From Coenobita brevimanus (taxonomy: Eukaryota; Arthropoda; Malacostraca; Decapoda; Coenobitidae), in the NCBI GenBank assembly GCA_032717465.1, contig CM064655.1:13676152-13740151 (forward strand): a stretch of DNA of 64,000 nucleotides, written 5' to 3'. Shown here piece after piece: positions 43,088 to 53,604 of this stretch (position 1 is its first letter; each line of letters starts with the position of its first letter). The translations under genes were made by a program, and so were the position numbers. Under the pieces are notes generated by a model that saw nothing but the letters and a program-made list of their open reading frames with translations, had not been told where the DNA came from and did no database searches.

Positions 43088-44347
43088 TCACTGATAAGTC
43101 TCTAGCACTACACTGGGGTCTTGAGGTGTCGTCACTGGGCTGCTGAGGTCTGAGCTTAACTGAGGTGGTGGCTGGGGGTTGGAGGGAGCCCTACTGGGGA
43201 CGGGACAGCTGTCGGGGGTGTCGTGGCCCGGGTGCGTGTCTGTTCTGGGGTGCAGGGGGGCCCTTTCCTGCTTGGGCCTCGACCTGGTGAGGGGCCTTCG
43301 GGACTGGGGCCAAACAGCGTCAGGAGTAGGGCCTGCCACTTCTTGCTTCTGGCGGAGGGCTGACGGTAAGTGGGTCCACACTCCAGAGCGGTCCCGCCCT
43401 GGGGTCCGGGGACTGGCCCTGGGTGGATTGGGACTGCGGTCGCCTCTAGGTGGGGGTGCCGTCAGGGGTTGGCTGCGGCACCTCGCCCGCAGGGCATCCA
43501 TCAGGGTCTGGTGTTGTCCAGGGGCAAACTGGAGGGCGTGAACCCCGCCTTCAGTGACATGACCTCGCCACCACTCCCGGAATGGCAGCACTTCCGGGGA
43601 ACCACACCTGGAGGGAGAGACAGAAGGGCGTCCCGTGCAGCCGAGGGGTAGAGAGTGGGCTGCGCAAGGGACCTTCTCCGGGAGAACCCTTGGGACTGTG
43701 GACGAAGGGCGTACAGTGGCCGTCCCTTCCCCGACACGTACAGTGGCCATCGTCGCGGCTCCACAGCCCCTTGGGGTAGCAGCAGAAGGATGTACAGTGG
43801 CCATTCCTTCCCCGGCGAGTACAGTGGCCGTCGCCGCGGGGCTGCTCCCAAAGAGGAAGAGGCAGATGAGGGACTTAGAGTGGCTGTGCCCTCCCTGGCA
43901 CATACAGTGGCCATCGCCATGGGTCTGCCTGGCCAATGGAAAGTAGCTGAGGGACATAGTGTGGCTGTTCCCTCCCCGGTACATACAGTGGCCATTACTG
44001 CTGGGCAACTCCCATAGGAGGTGGATGAGGGATGTACAGTGGTTGTTCCCTCCCCGGTACATACAGTGGCCATTACTGCTGGGCAACTCCCATAGGAGGT
44101 GGATGAGGGACGTACAGTGGTTGTTCCCTCCCCTATGCGTACAGTGGCCGTCGTCGCGATTCCACTCCTCCTGCCTTTGCCTGTTGGTGTGTGTACAGTG
44201 GCTGTCACACTGAGGCGGGCTCCAGATGTGGCTGCAGCAGAAGGACGTACAGTGGCCATTCCTTCTCCAACATGTACAGAGGCCGTCGTCACGGGGCTGC
44301 AGGGGGAGGCAGCTGAGGGACGTAGTGGCCATTCCCTCCCCAGTATG
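43088..44347 (-). pseudogene. LTR-encoded ORF, class 1, in solo LTR D
   Basis: The minus strand is open over most of this stretch. Repeats of the A-T-V-R-x-G-E-G type are followed by VPCAAHSLPLGC-GRPSVSPSR, GSPEVLPF, RARCRSQPLTAPPP and GDRSP. The LFGPSPEG core (43,294-43,317) is in another frame than the preceding segment. The N-terminal part with TQEDTTVGQV lies beyond the inserted LINE at about 47,240-47,260. Decayed relative of the ORFs in A, C and E. Confidence 0.5.
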
Positions 44348-47027
44348 TTTTTTTTTTTTTTTTTTAAATAACAGAACGGAGGAAGGAAAAACAAATGGGG
44401 GAAAAAAAAATAATCCATACACCAGACTACTGGTGTCCTCCATTCATAAAATATCTGTAACAGTTAGACTTGAACAGTTGTGGGTTGAAATTTGGAGGAA
44501 AACAACTCTGGGGAATCGAGTTTCAGAGAGATGCAGTGCGGGGAATGAAAGAATTCTGATAGGCAGAAGTTCTGCAATATGGTTGAGTGACAGTCCAGTC
44601 ATGAGCGCTACCAGATGCCCGTGTAGCACGAGGGAAGGCATGGAGAGGCGGCACCATGGACGCAACCTCGTCTGAGCACTTGCCAAAAATATATCTGTAA
44701 AATAATGCAAGGGAGGCAACATTCCTTCTTACTTGCAGGGGAGGTAGTTTATATGTAATGGCAGGGTTGTTAATGATTCTAACAGCTTTATTCTGAATTT
44801 TGTCCAGTTGTCTCAATGCAACCTCTCCACAACCATTCCACAAGGGTGAGCAATATTCAAGCTGAGAGCGCACATGACTCTTATAAATTATAGCTAACTG
44901 CTCATCGGCGAAGAAGTTACGGACTTTGTAGGCTACAATAATCCAAGTTTCTTTGAGGCGGCCTTAGCAAGTGATCTGACATGAGAGGTCCAGCTGAGGG
45001 CACTGTTAAGTGAGACACCAAGAATTTCAATACTTTTAGAGATGGGAATATTAGTAGCACTGAAGGTAATGTACGAATCTGGCAATATCTGTCTATTAGT
45101 AAACTGTATATATTTAGTTTTACTAACATTAAAAGAGACAAGGCTGTTTTGTCCCCATTCACTGATTGTAGCTAGATCTTGATTTATGGAGATGGCTGTA
45201 CTGAGTTGAGAGGTAAAGATATCAGACTTTGTAAATGGATGTCTGAGTGTGAATGAACTATGTAGTGTTGAGTCGTCTGCATATGAGTGAACGGGATTGT
45301 GAGTGACAGATAAGAGATCATTAATATGAACCAGAAATAGGGTTGGCGCCAGAACTGATCCCTGCGAAACGCCGGCGTTAATTGAGTGGAAATTCCAATA
45401 TACATCATCTACTTTTACTCTTATTTTCCTGTCACTAAGATAAGAAGAAGTCAAAGGAACAAAAGACGTTAGTCCATAGCAAGGGAGTTTGGACAGCAGG
45501 GAACGGTGCCATACTCTGTCGAAAGCTTTAGAGATATCAAGAGCTACTGCATGAGTTTCTCCAAAAAGATCAATTGATTGATGGATGGTATGAGTTAAGA
45601 GATTGAGTATGTCAATGGTGGATCTTTCGTGGCGAAAACCTTATTGTCTATCACTAATTAAGTTGTTGGATTCAAGATGTTTAACAATATGCTTATTAAT
45701 TAAAGTTTCGAATACCTTACCAAGAGAAGATGTGACAGCTATTGGTCTGTAATTGGAGGGGTCAGACGAACTTCCTTTCTTCGGAACTGGGTGGATATTG
45801 GCTTCTTTCCATGAATTTGGGAATAAAGAAGTACGTATGCATAGTCTGAATAATTTGGCTAGGACAGAGGCAAGTTCAGGGGAACACCTTTTCAAAACAA
45901 TTGGAGGAATTCCATCTGGGCCTGGAGCTTTGTTGGTAGGTAAATTGCCTAGGATGGATTTTACGAATCTTGTCTGTATTTTAAGTGGGGCAATTTCGGG
46001 AGAATCAAGTTCCAGTACTAAGACATTCTGGCTGGTATCATCTATGGTAGAGTTTCTTGCAAAGGTACTAGCAAAGATATCTGCTTTCCCACGTGGGTCA
46101 TTTGTAATATTGCCATCTGAAGATTTTAGTGGGGGAATGGAAGATGACTTGTTAAAGTTATTATTGAAAGAATTAAGAGTTGACCAGAATATTCTATTGT
46201 CATTAGGGTTGTTAAGTAGTTTTGATGCTTGCTTTTGAAGAAAGTTTGATTTAGATAGATTTAATACAGCTTTTGCATGATTTCTAGCAATTTTAAATTG
46301 GGAGAGTGATTCAGATGTTTTTTATTTTAAGTAAGAGTTATATGCTAATGACTTTTGGGCTGTTGCTCTGGCACAATTGCCATCAAACCATTTTGGAGAG
46401 TTTGATCTTTTAGTGAACTGTTGACTTGGTATGAATAAATCCATACCAGCTAGTATTACTGTAGGTCGCAAATGTGGGACTGGGTAGTATTGGGATCACT
46501 AGAGAAGAAAGACTGCCATGGAACATCAGCAAGATAATTTCTAAATCCATCCCAGTCTGCCCTGTCAAAGTGCCATCGGGTCACCCTGACAGGTTCGGAA
46601 TGGGGAGGTGTAGGAGGGTTAACTAATGAGGTTTTGATGAGATTGTGGTCAGAGGATCCAAGTGGTGACAGTACCTCTATCCTGTATTGATCTGGATCAT
46701 TTGTCAAGAATAAATCCAAGAGATGGGCATTATGGTCAGGATTATCAGGTATTCTGGTTGGTTGCTTTACCAACTGGGTGAGATTAAACGATTCCGCAAA
46801 CAGCACGCATTCTAGACCAGCATCGTCAGTCCGGGCAGAATGCAATAACCATTCAACATTGTGTATGTTAAAATCACCCAAAATGGTAATTTCATTGCCA
46901 AGGGCAAGGTCAAGATTACTCAACTGAGTGGATATGGAATCAAATACACTGGCTTCCGAAGAAGCATTGGGGGAACGATAAACTACACAGATATATTTGG
47001 TAATGTTCTGGCAATTTAATTTATATA
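44348..47027 (-). mobile_element. 5'-truncated LINE inside LTR D
   Basis: The minus-strand LINE ends in poly-A (T run 44,348-44,365 in forward reading). LTR D is continuous across it: CAGTATG at its left, then TACAGTGGC after 47,030. At most ATG is duplicated. The 5' end falls in the endonuclease domain. Confidence 0.8.
44427..46990 (-). pseudogene. Endonuclease-RT ORF of the LINE in LTR D
   Basis: The partial endonuclease domain shows YICVVYRSPN, ITILGDFNIHNVEWL and LSPLGSSDHNLI (46,500-46,990). RT follows with NYRPIAVTSSLGKVFE (about 45,720-45,770), VSQGSVLAPTLFL and YADDST (about 45,255-45,275). The C-terminal region has LEYCSPLWNG and a stop where Trp is expected (about 44,517-44,519), and the final codons end at TAG 44,427-44,429. 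Several frameshifts separate the blocks. The motif set fits an I/Nimb- or CR1-like clade, different from the LINE at 6,176. Clade uncertain. Confidence 0.8.
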
Positions 47028-47649
47028 ATGTACAGTGGCTGTTACCGCAGCTCTGTCTGGGACTGTATCTGGAGCAGTCCCACCCTGATCCTGATGAGGG
47101 CTGGTCCGGCCAAGAAGTAGTGTCGCATTCCTGCGACATTGTGGTTGGGCAGGTTGAGGGGAAGAGGGACACAAGGTCGGGGCACACCGGAGCCCATCTT
47201 GCTCTGGGCCAGTGTCACACTCACCTGGCCCACCGTGGTGTCCTCCTGGGTGGGGGTAGGGCTGCGGCTATATAGATGGGTGGGGAGGTCCAGCGGCGCA
47301 AGTGTGCATTTTAGCATGAATTTCTAGAGTAGTAAAATAGTCACAGCAGAGTACAGTACTTACAATGGGGTGCTTTCAAAGCTAGTATCCCAGTAGTTGT
47401 CACCACCAATGGGACAAACACATCCCTGTGCTGTTTAAAAAGCATATTTTTCTTTGTTAAATATCTACACTGTTGTGTGAAACTGTGAATCATAGTAATG
47501 TCATATACTGTAATATAAATAATACAAATGGAACACGTATATATAATGTAGCGTGAGTTGTTTATATTTAAAATGCAGTATAGTCTCACGGAGGACACCC
47601 CAACACCCCCAGAAGGAGCCAACGGGTGGGAAAATAGAGTGCAACCTGA

Positions 47650-48977
47650 CTCTGGGTGACAGGGACATAAGTCTGCCTGGTCCGCTCGCCCCTATGACCC
47701 GGAGCTCACCTGCCGCCACCATAGCAGGAAAGCGAGACTATCTTCCAGGCGAGCCGACCGCCGACAACCACAGGGTGGGGCTATTACTTTAGCTCCAGTC
47801 AGCACCCCTGAGACGATCGGTAGCTGCTTAATCCTCCTACAGGAGATCGCCTGCAGCTGCTCTGGAGGTAATAAGGAGACGGCCGGTAGCCGCTCCTGCC
47901 TTCATCAGGAGACGATCTCTCTGAAGGTGCCCTTAAAGAGACAGCTTGTAGCTGCTCGACCCTCCTACAGGAGACGGCCGGTAGCCGCTCGACCCTCCTA
48001 CAGGAGATGGCTGGTAGCCACTTGACCCTCTTACAGGAGACAGCTGGTAGCTGCTCAACCCTCCTACAGGAGACGGCCAGTGGCTGCTCCCACCGTCGTC
48101 AGGAGACGGCCGGTAGCCACTCCAAAGGTGCCCTAACAAAGACAGCCAGTAGCCGCTCGACCCTCCTACAGGAGACGGCTGGTAGCCGCTCTGGAGGTAA
48201 TAAGGAGACAACCGGTACCCGCTCCAGCCTTCGTCAGGAGACGGCCGGTAGCCACTCCAAAGGTGCCCTAACAGGACGATCTGTAGCTGCTTGACCCTCC
48301 CGTAGGAGACGGCCAGCAGCCGCTCCAGAGGTAATCAGGAGACTGCCGGTAGCTGCTCCGACAGTGCCCTCAAGTCGGCCTGTGGCCACTCCCTTCCCCA
48401 GGCCACGGCCAGTAGCCAGGCCTTTGCGACGGCCGGTAGCCACGCCCCTAGAAGGTCACAGCCAGTAGCCGGGTCCTACGGCAGGAGACAGCTGGTAGCC
48501 GCTTCTCCGTCAGAAGCTGACTTCCCTACACGAAACTATGACCCAAAGGGAGGCCTCAGCCTGGAGGACTACTGGAGAGGCCCCGTAACCACCACCGGGC
48601 TCTTCCCACTGCAGCCAGTTCCTGAGAGGACTCACCTGATGGACCCCAATGGAGGCCAACGCCGCAGCTCACTCTTGATGGCGTCCCCGACCACCAGTGA
48701 CCGCAGCCCATGGGACCTCCAGACTGCCCCTAGGACCCCCGGGCGGGACATCCCTACACCCTGACACCAGAGACCCTCGTCCTCTGTCAGGTGTCTGAGC
48801 AAGAGGTTGAGGCAGCTGTTCGGCCCCAGCCCAGAGGGCAAGACTCCCACCCCGAGCCCCGAGAGTGAGGGACCCTTCACCACCAACAGCCCTGGACGAG
48901 AGAGGACGCCCCTACGCATGATCCCGTGGCCCCTGAATACAGAGGCCCCCGGCGGAACTCAGCCCCGTCAGTAGTTA
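47650..48977 (+). pseudogene. LTR-encoded ORF in LTR H
   Basis: The same reading order as in G and F: GHKSAWSARPYDPELTCRHH near 47,660-47,720, repeats coding ET-x-x-S-x-S units, then LEDYWRGPVTT, THLMDPNGGQ, SDRSPWDLQTAPRTPGRD, LFGPSPEGK (48,816-48,839) and TPLRMIPWPL. Breaks include an in-frame TGA near 48,762 and frame changes in the array. The conserved C-terminal end stops just before the GTAG region near 48,975. Confidence 0.55.
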
Positions 48978-49696
48978 GACTGAGTTGTTCCCGCAACCCT
49001 TGTACCTGACCGCCATTATGACCAGTCCCGGAAGTGAGTGACAGTGAAAGTGATACAGCGAAGCAAGGGCAGAACAGTGAATTATCAGAATACAAGAAGT
49101 CAGAGAATTAAAAGCATCAGTGCTAGTGTAAAAGAAAGGGGAATAAATAAAGTAACAGTGAGACAATGAATACAGCAGGGCAGTGGAATAAGTGTCTGTC
49201 CGAGTGAACACGCTACCATCTAGTGATATAGCCTCACACTAAGTTCATACGGAGGCGCCAGTGCAAGAACAATAATTAACGACACGACGGACAAACATGT
49301 TAGACTGCCAACAGTGAAAACAGTGCCTCGGCCCTAATGAACAGAATTCCACCCGATAGATAAAACCTAGACTTCCCCTAAGTGATAATATTTGGCCCCA
49401 CTGCCCTAGGACTCCTGATTATAGTGCTATTCACTTTACCTAATCTTGTCCCAAGTAGTATCCTGCGTGATACTAACACCCACAATCTAGGCCTAAGGTT
49501 TATAATTGTCCAGTATAATTACTCTTGTGACATCTACCAGTTCCACTTGTAGAATTTAGCAATACACGTGTAAGGTTGTTGTCTTGAGTTTTTGTGTCCT
49601 GGCTCTCTCTTATTTGTCTAAGTTCTGGTCTAGAAAAGGGAACCCAGCTACACACTAGGCGTTAGAGGGACGGGAAACTGACCCTAAAACACCTAG

Positions 49697-51753
49697 TGTA
49701 ATGCTAGGTTTTTTAAGGTCCGGCTTCCCGTCCTATAAACGCCTAGTGTGTAGCGGGGCTCTCTTTCTAGACCGGAGCTTAGACAAATAGGAGAGAGGTA
49801 GGACACAAAAACGCAAAGCAACAACCTTACACGTGTAGGCCTATTACTCAGTAGGACAAGGGAACGAATAGATGTTATTGTTACAGTCGATACGCTGGAC
49901 AATTATAATTCTTCAGTCTAGGTATGGGCTATCAGTATCACGCAGGATACTGCTCAGATCAAATAACACTCGAGGCAGAATATTATTATCTATAGGAAGT
50001 CTGGGTTTTCTATATTCGTGGAGTCGCTTTACTGTTCCGTGTTGGTGAGGGTTTCTTTGGCACTGGGGTCTGGATAAGATCTTAGTATTAGGAGATATTT
50101 TCTGGTGGTCGTATATTCACTCTGCTAGACTCGACTCTCACTGGGTGGTCGTATTTGGGGTTGCACTGTCACTGTTATTCACTCCACCACTTTGATATCA
50201 TCACTGACTTCCACTAGTGGGTTAGTTCACTGTTCTGCCTCTGTACTAATAAGTCACAGACACTGCATAATCACTGTCACTGATTTTGGATCCGGGCATC
50301 GGGGCGGTCAGGTAAGAGGGGTGGTGGAGGCGTCACAGCTCCACTACTGATGGGGCTGGGTAATGCTGGGGGCCTCTGCATCCAGAGGCCACGGGATCAC
50401 ACGCAGGGGCGTCATTTCTCGTCTGGGGCTGCAGTTGGCGAGGGGCCCCGCATTCTCGGGGCTGAGGGAGGGAGTACGGCCTTCAGGGCTGGGGCCGAAT
50501 AACTGCCTGAATCTTTCGGTCAGGCACCTGACGGAGGAAGACCTCCAGTGTTGGGGTGAGGGGAGGTCCTGCCCGGGAGTCCTCAGGGCGGTCTGGGGTT
50601 CCCGAGGGCTGCGGTCCCCTGTGCTTGGCGGCGCCATCGGGAAGGGGCAGCGGCACTGGTCTGCATCAAGGTCCGTCAGGTGGGCCTCCTCCAGAGTCGG
50701 TTGCAGGGATTGGAGGAGGGGGAAGACCACAGGGCCTCTCCAGTGCTCTTCTAGGCCCGGGACTCCCTCTGGGTCATGGGCCGGAGTACAGGTGTCAGCT
50801 TCTGATGGAGAAGTGGCTATAGGCCGTCTCCTGCCGTAAGGCCTGGCTACTGGCCGTGGCCTTTTAGGGGCGCAGCTACCGGCCGTCACCAAGGCCCGGC
50901 TACTGGCCATGGCCTGGGGAAGGGAGCACCTACCAGCAGACCTGAAGACACCTTTGGAGCGGCTACAGGCCGTCTCCTGACAAAGGCAGGAGCGGCTACC
51001 GGCTGTCTCCTGATTGCCCTCAGAGTGCCTATAGGCCGTCTCCTTCAGGAGAGTTGAGTGACTACAGGCCGTCTCGAGAAGGACACCGTCGGAACGGCTA
51101 TAAGCTGTCTCCTGATGAAGGCAGGAGCAGCTACAGGTCGTCTCCTTATTGCCCTCAGAGCGGCTACAGGCCGTCTCCTTCAGGAGGATTGAGCGGCTAC
51201 GGGCCGTCTTGAGGAAGACTCCTTCAGAGCGGTTATAGACCGTCTCCTGACGAAGGCGGGAGTGGCTACAGGCCATCTCCTTATTCCTCTCACAGTGGCT
51301 ACAGGCCGTCTCCTTCAGGAGGGTTGAGCAGCTACAGGCCGTCTCAAAGAAGACACCTTCAGAGCTACTACAGGCCATCTTCTGACGAAGGCGGGAGCAG
51401 CTACAGGTCGTCTCCTTATTCCCCTCAGAGCAGCTACAGGCTGTCTCCTTATTCCCCTCAGAGTGGCTACAGGCCGTCTTCTTCAGGAGGGTTGAGCGGC
51501 TACAGGCCATCTCAGGGATGCTGGCAGGAGCTGGAGAAACAGCTCCACCCCAAAGCTGGTTGGGGAAAGCTCGCCCAGAAGGTAGTCTGGTATTCCTGCT
51601 ATGGTGGCGGCGGACAAGCTCTGGGTCATAGGGGCGCACAGCCCAGGCGGACTTATGCCTTGTTGCTCTGAGTCCCAACATGCTGTCATTGCTCCTCTAT
51701 GGGCTCCTTGTGGGGGTATCGGGGTGCCTCATGTGGCACTATACTGCATTTTA
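49697..51753 (-). repeat. Solo LTR G inserted in the end of LTR H
   Basis: A minus-sense 2,057-bp LTR, TAAAATGC (51,753) to CATTACA (49,697), with TSD CCTAG at 49,692-49,696 and 51,754-51,758. The target lies 12 to 8 bases before the end of H, at the base of its terminal hairpin. No internal region. Confidence 0.9.
50344..51681 (-). CDS. LTR-encoded ORF, intact, 445 codons
   Basis: From ATG 51,679-51,681, 72 bp inside the LTR, a single frame runs to the stop at 50,344. N-terminal residues about 1-60 contain RHKSAWAVRPYDPELVRRHH and LPSG. About 60-240 are repeats with the pattern ET-A-C-S-R-S/SEGNK, written by 33- and 36-bp DNA units. The C-terminal part has AHLTDLDADQ, GDRSPREPQT, RTPGQDLPSP, ERFRQLFGPSPEG (core 50,479-50,502) and TPLRVIPWPL. 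The frame agrees along its length with that of F (52,174-53,459). Very Ser/Thr/Cys/Pro-rich, no membrane segment or known domain. It could be a chance GC-rich frame, but the shared motifs with synonymous codon changes argue for coding. Confidence 0.55.
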   Translation of the reverse strand: MLGLRATRHKSAWAVRPYDPELVRRHHSRNTRLPSGRAFPNQLWGGAVSPAPASIPEMACSRSTLLKKTACSHSEGNKETACSCSEGNKETTCSCSRLRQKMACSSSEGVFFETACSCSTLLKETACSHCERNKEMACSHSRLRQETVYNRSEGVFLKTARSRSILLKETACSRSEGNKETTCSCSCLHQETAYSRSDGVLLETACSHSTLLKETAYRHSEGNQETAGSRSCLCQETACSRSKGVFRSAGRCSLPQAMASSRALVTAGSCAPKRPRPVARPYGRRRPIATSPSEADTCTPAHDPEGVPGLEEHWRGPVVFPLLQSLQPTLEEAHLTDLDADQCRCPFPMAPPSTGDRSPREPQTALRTPGQDLPSPQHWRSSSVRCLTERFRQLFGPSPEGRTPSLSPENAGPLANCSPRREMTPLRVIPWPLDAEAPSITQPHQ

Positions 51754-51770
51754 CCTAGCATTACAATATT

Positions 51771-52041
51771 TATCATAAACGAAAATTAAAATATCATTGA
51801 TGGCACATGACGGCAACCCGCCATTTCAGTGGTCCTATAATATTTAATTTCTGCTACATTTAGTGCAAGTTAGGTTCTTAAATACATAGTTTGTTCGGAC
51901 TGTAAATTACGCCTAGTAGGTATCTTGACTCATTCAGTCTCTATGTGGGCAGAAATTTAATGTCGAGTAAATACTGGAACTCAGCATTTTGCTCACTCCC
52001 TTCATGCATGCGGACAAGACAGTCCAGTGTTTTTTTTTTTT
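51771..52041. other. Spacer between LTRs H and F
   Basis: AT-rich sequence with a T run at its end (52,031-52,042). No gene is seen. Confidence 0.5.
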
Positions 52042-52173
52042 AAATACAGCATAGTGCCCCCTGGAATATTCAGCCACCTCCACAAGGAATACAGCATAGT
52101 GCCCCCGTGAACTCCCTGACACCCCCAAAAAGAGACCACAGAGGAGCAGCAGCAGTGCACCGAGACTCGGTGT

Positions 52174-53459
52174 GAAAACGACCTAAGTCAGCCCGGGCCA
52201 CACGCCCCTATGACCTGGAGCCCACCCGCCGTCACGATAGCAGGAATACTGCACTACCTTCCAGGCGAGCCTCCATCAACCAGCTTAGGAGTGGAGCTGT
52301 CCATCCAGCTCCTGCCAGCACCCCAAAGGAGTCAGCCTGTAGCCGCTCCCGCCTTCATCAGGAAACGGCCAGTAGCCTCTCTGAAGATGTCTTCCTCTTT
52401 GAGACGGCCTGCAACCACTTGCCACTCGCCAAGGAAACGGCCTTTAGCCGTCCTGAGGGTAATCAGGAGACGGCTGGTAACCGCTCCCGCCTTTGTCAGA
52501 AAGTGTTCTTCCGGAGAAGGCTGGTAGGTTCTCCAAACCCCCTCCTGAAGGAGTCGGCCTGCAGCTGCTCCCACCTTCATCAGACGGCCGGTAGCCGCTC
52601 CGAAGGTGTTTCCCCCGAGTCGGCCTGTAGCCACTCCACACCCCTCCTGCAGGAGTTGGCCTGTAGCCACTCCTGCCTTCGTCAGACGGCCGGTAGCCGC
52701 TCCGAAGGTGTTTCCCCCGAGTTGGCCTGTAGCCACTCCACACCCTTCCTGCAGGAGTTGGCCTGTAGCCACTCCTGCCTTCGTCAGACGGCCGGTAGCC
52801 ACTCAGAAGGTGCCCCTGGGTTTGCTGGCAATTACTCACCCTCTCAGGCCATGGCCAGTAGCCGGGCCTTGGCGCCTTGTAGCCGTGCCCCTGGGAAGTC
52901 ATGGCCAGTAGCTGGGCCACACGGCCTGAAGCGGCAGAGAGCCGCCCCGCCTCCCCAGCTTGACACCAGTTCCCTGACCCCCGATGCAGAGGGCGTAGAG
53001 GAGTATTGGAGAAGCCCTATAGCTTCCCCCGGCCTCTGCTCCCTACAACTGGCTCTGGAGGAGACCCACCTGACGGACCCCGACGCAGACCGGCGCTGCA
53101 GCCCCTCCTTGTTGGCGCCGTCCAGCCCTGGGGACAGCAGCCCTTGGGAACCCCAGACCCTCCCTAGAACACCAGGGAGGGAACTCCCTACGCCTCGACG
53201 GCGGAGGACCTCCACCTCCTTCAGGAACCTGAACGAACGGTTCAGGCAGTTGTTCGGCCTCAGTCCTGAGGGCCACACTTCTGTCCCCAGCCCGGAGAGT
53301 ACGGGACCCTTCGCCACCTGCAGCCCTGGAAGAGAGCAGACGCCCCTGCACGTGATCCCATGCCCCCTTGGCACGGCCTCCCCTGGCGGTGCCCCAGCCC
53401 CGGCAGAAGTAAAGCCAGGTTTCCACTCCACCGCACCCTTGCCACCCCATGACCCATAA
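52174..53459 (+). CDS. LTR-encoded ORF, first copy in LTR F, open 428 codons
   Basis: The frame is open from 52,174 (after TGA) to 53,459 without needing an ATG. It reads ATRPYDLEPTRRHDSRN, LPSRRA, then ESACSRS/ETAGSRS repeats (52,330-52,830), EEYWRSPI, THLTDPDADRR, SSPGDSSPWEPQTLPRTPG, LNERFRQLFGLSPEGH (core 53,250-53,273) and TPLHVIPCPLG. This is collinear with the intact ORF in G although the DNA has diverged. The absence of an early ATG fits a read-through from an upstream element ORF in a 3' LTR. No known domain. Confidence 0.55.
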
Positions 53460-53604
53460 TGATAGTGACTGTGCCATTACAGTGATAAAACAGTGACGAG
53501 GCAGAACAGTGAATTAATAATAATAGACCTAAGTGTTAGTAAGCAGAATAGACACAGTGGAATGATAATGGTCTAACAGTGACGAGGCGGAACAGTGAAT
53601 TGTT

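Larger units (their letters stand above)
20498..47313 (-). repeat. Solo LTR D, split by nested insertions
   Basis: The two ends of one minus-sense LTR lie 26.8 kb apart and share the 5-bp duplication GCATG (20,493-20,497 and 47,314-47,318). The 3' terminus starts at 20,498 (TGTTATGC in forward reading) and the 5' terminus ends at 47,313 (GCATTTTA). Real LTR pieces are 20,498-20,540, 20,966-20,998, about 42,681-44,347 and 47,028-47,313, about 2 kb in total. Junctions rejoin to the order seen in element A's LTR: the CTAGACC end at 20,998 continues as GGAAATAAAACAC after 42,683. No internal region is present, so it is a solo LTR formed by LTR-LTR recombination. It belongs to the GTAC-repeat class. 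Confidence 0.8.
47569..51765 (+). repeat. Solo LTR H, interrupted by solo LTR G
   Basis: Plus-sense LTR from TAAAATGC at 47,569 to CATTACA at 51,765, with the TSD ATATT at 47,564-47,568 and 51,766-51,770. Insert G removes all but the last seven bases from the body. Net length is about 2,135 bp. It belongs to the class with GACGGCC repeats (47,815-48,500). No internal region is present. Confidence 0.88.
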
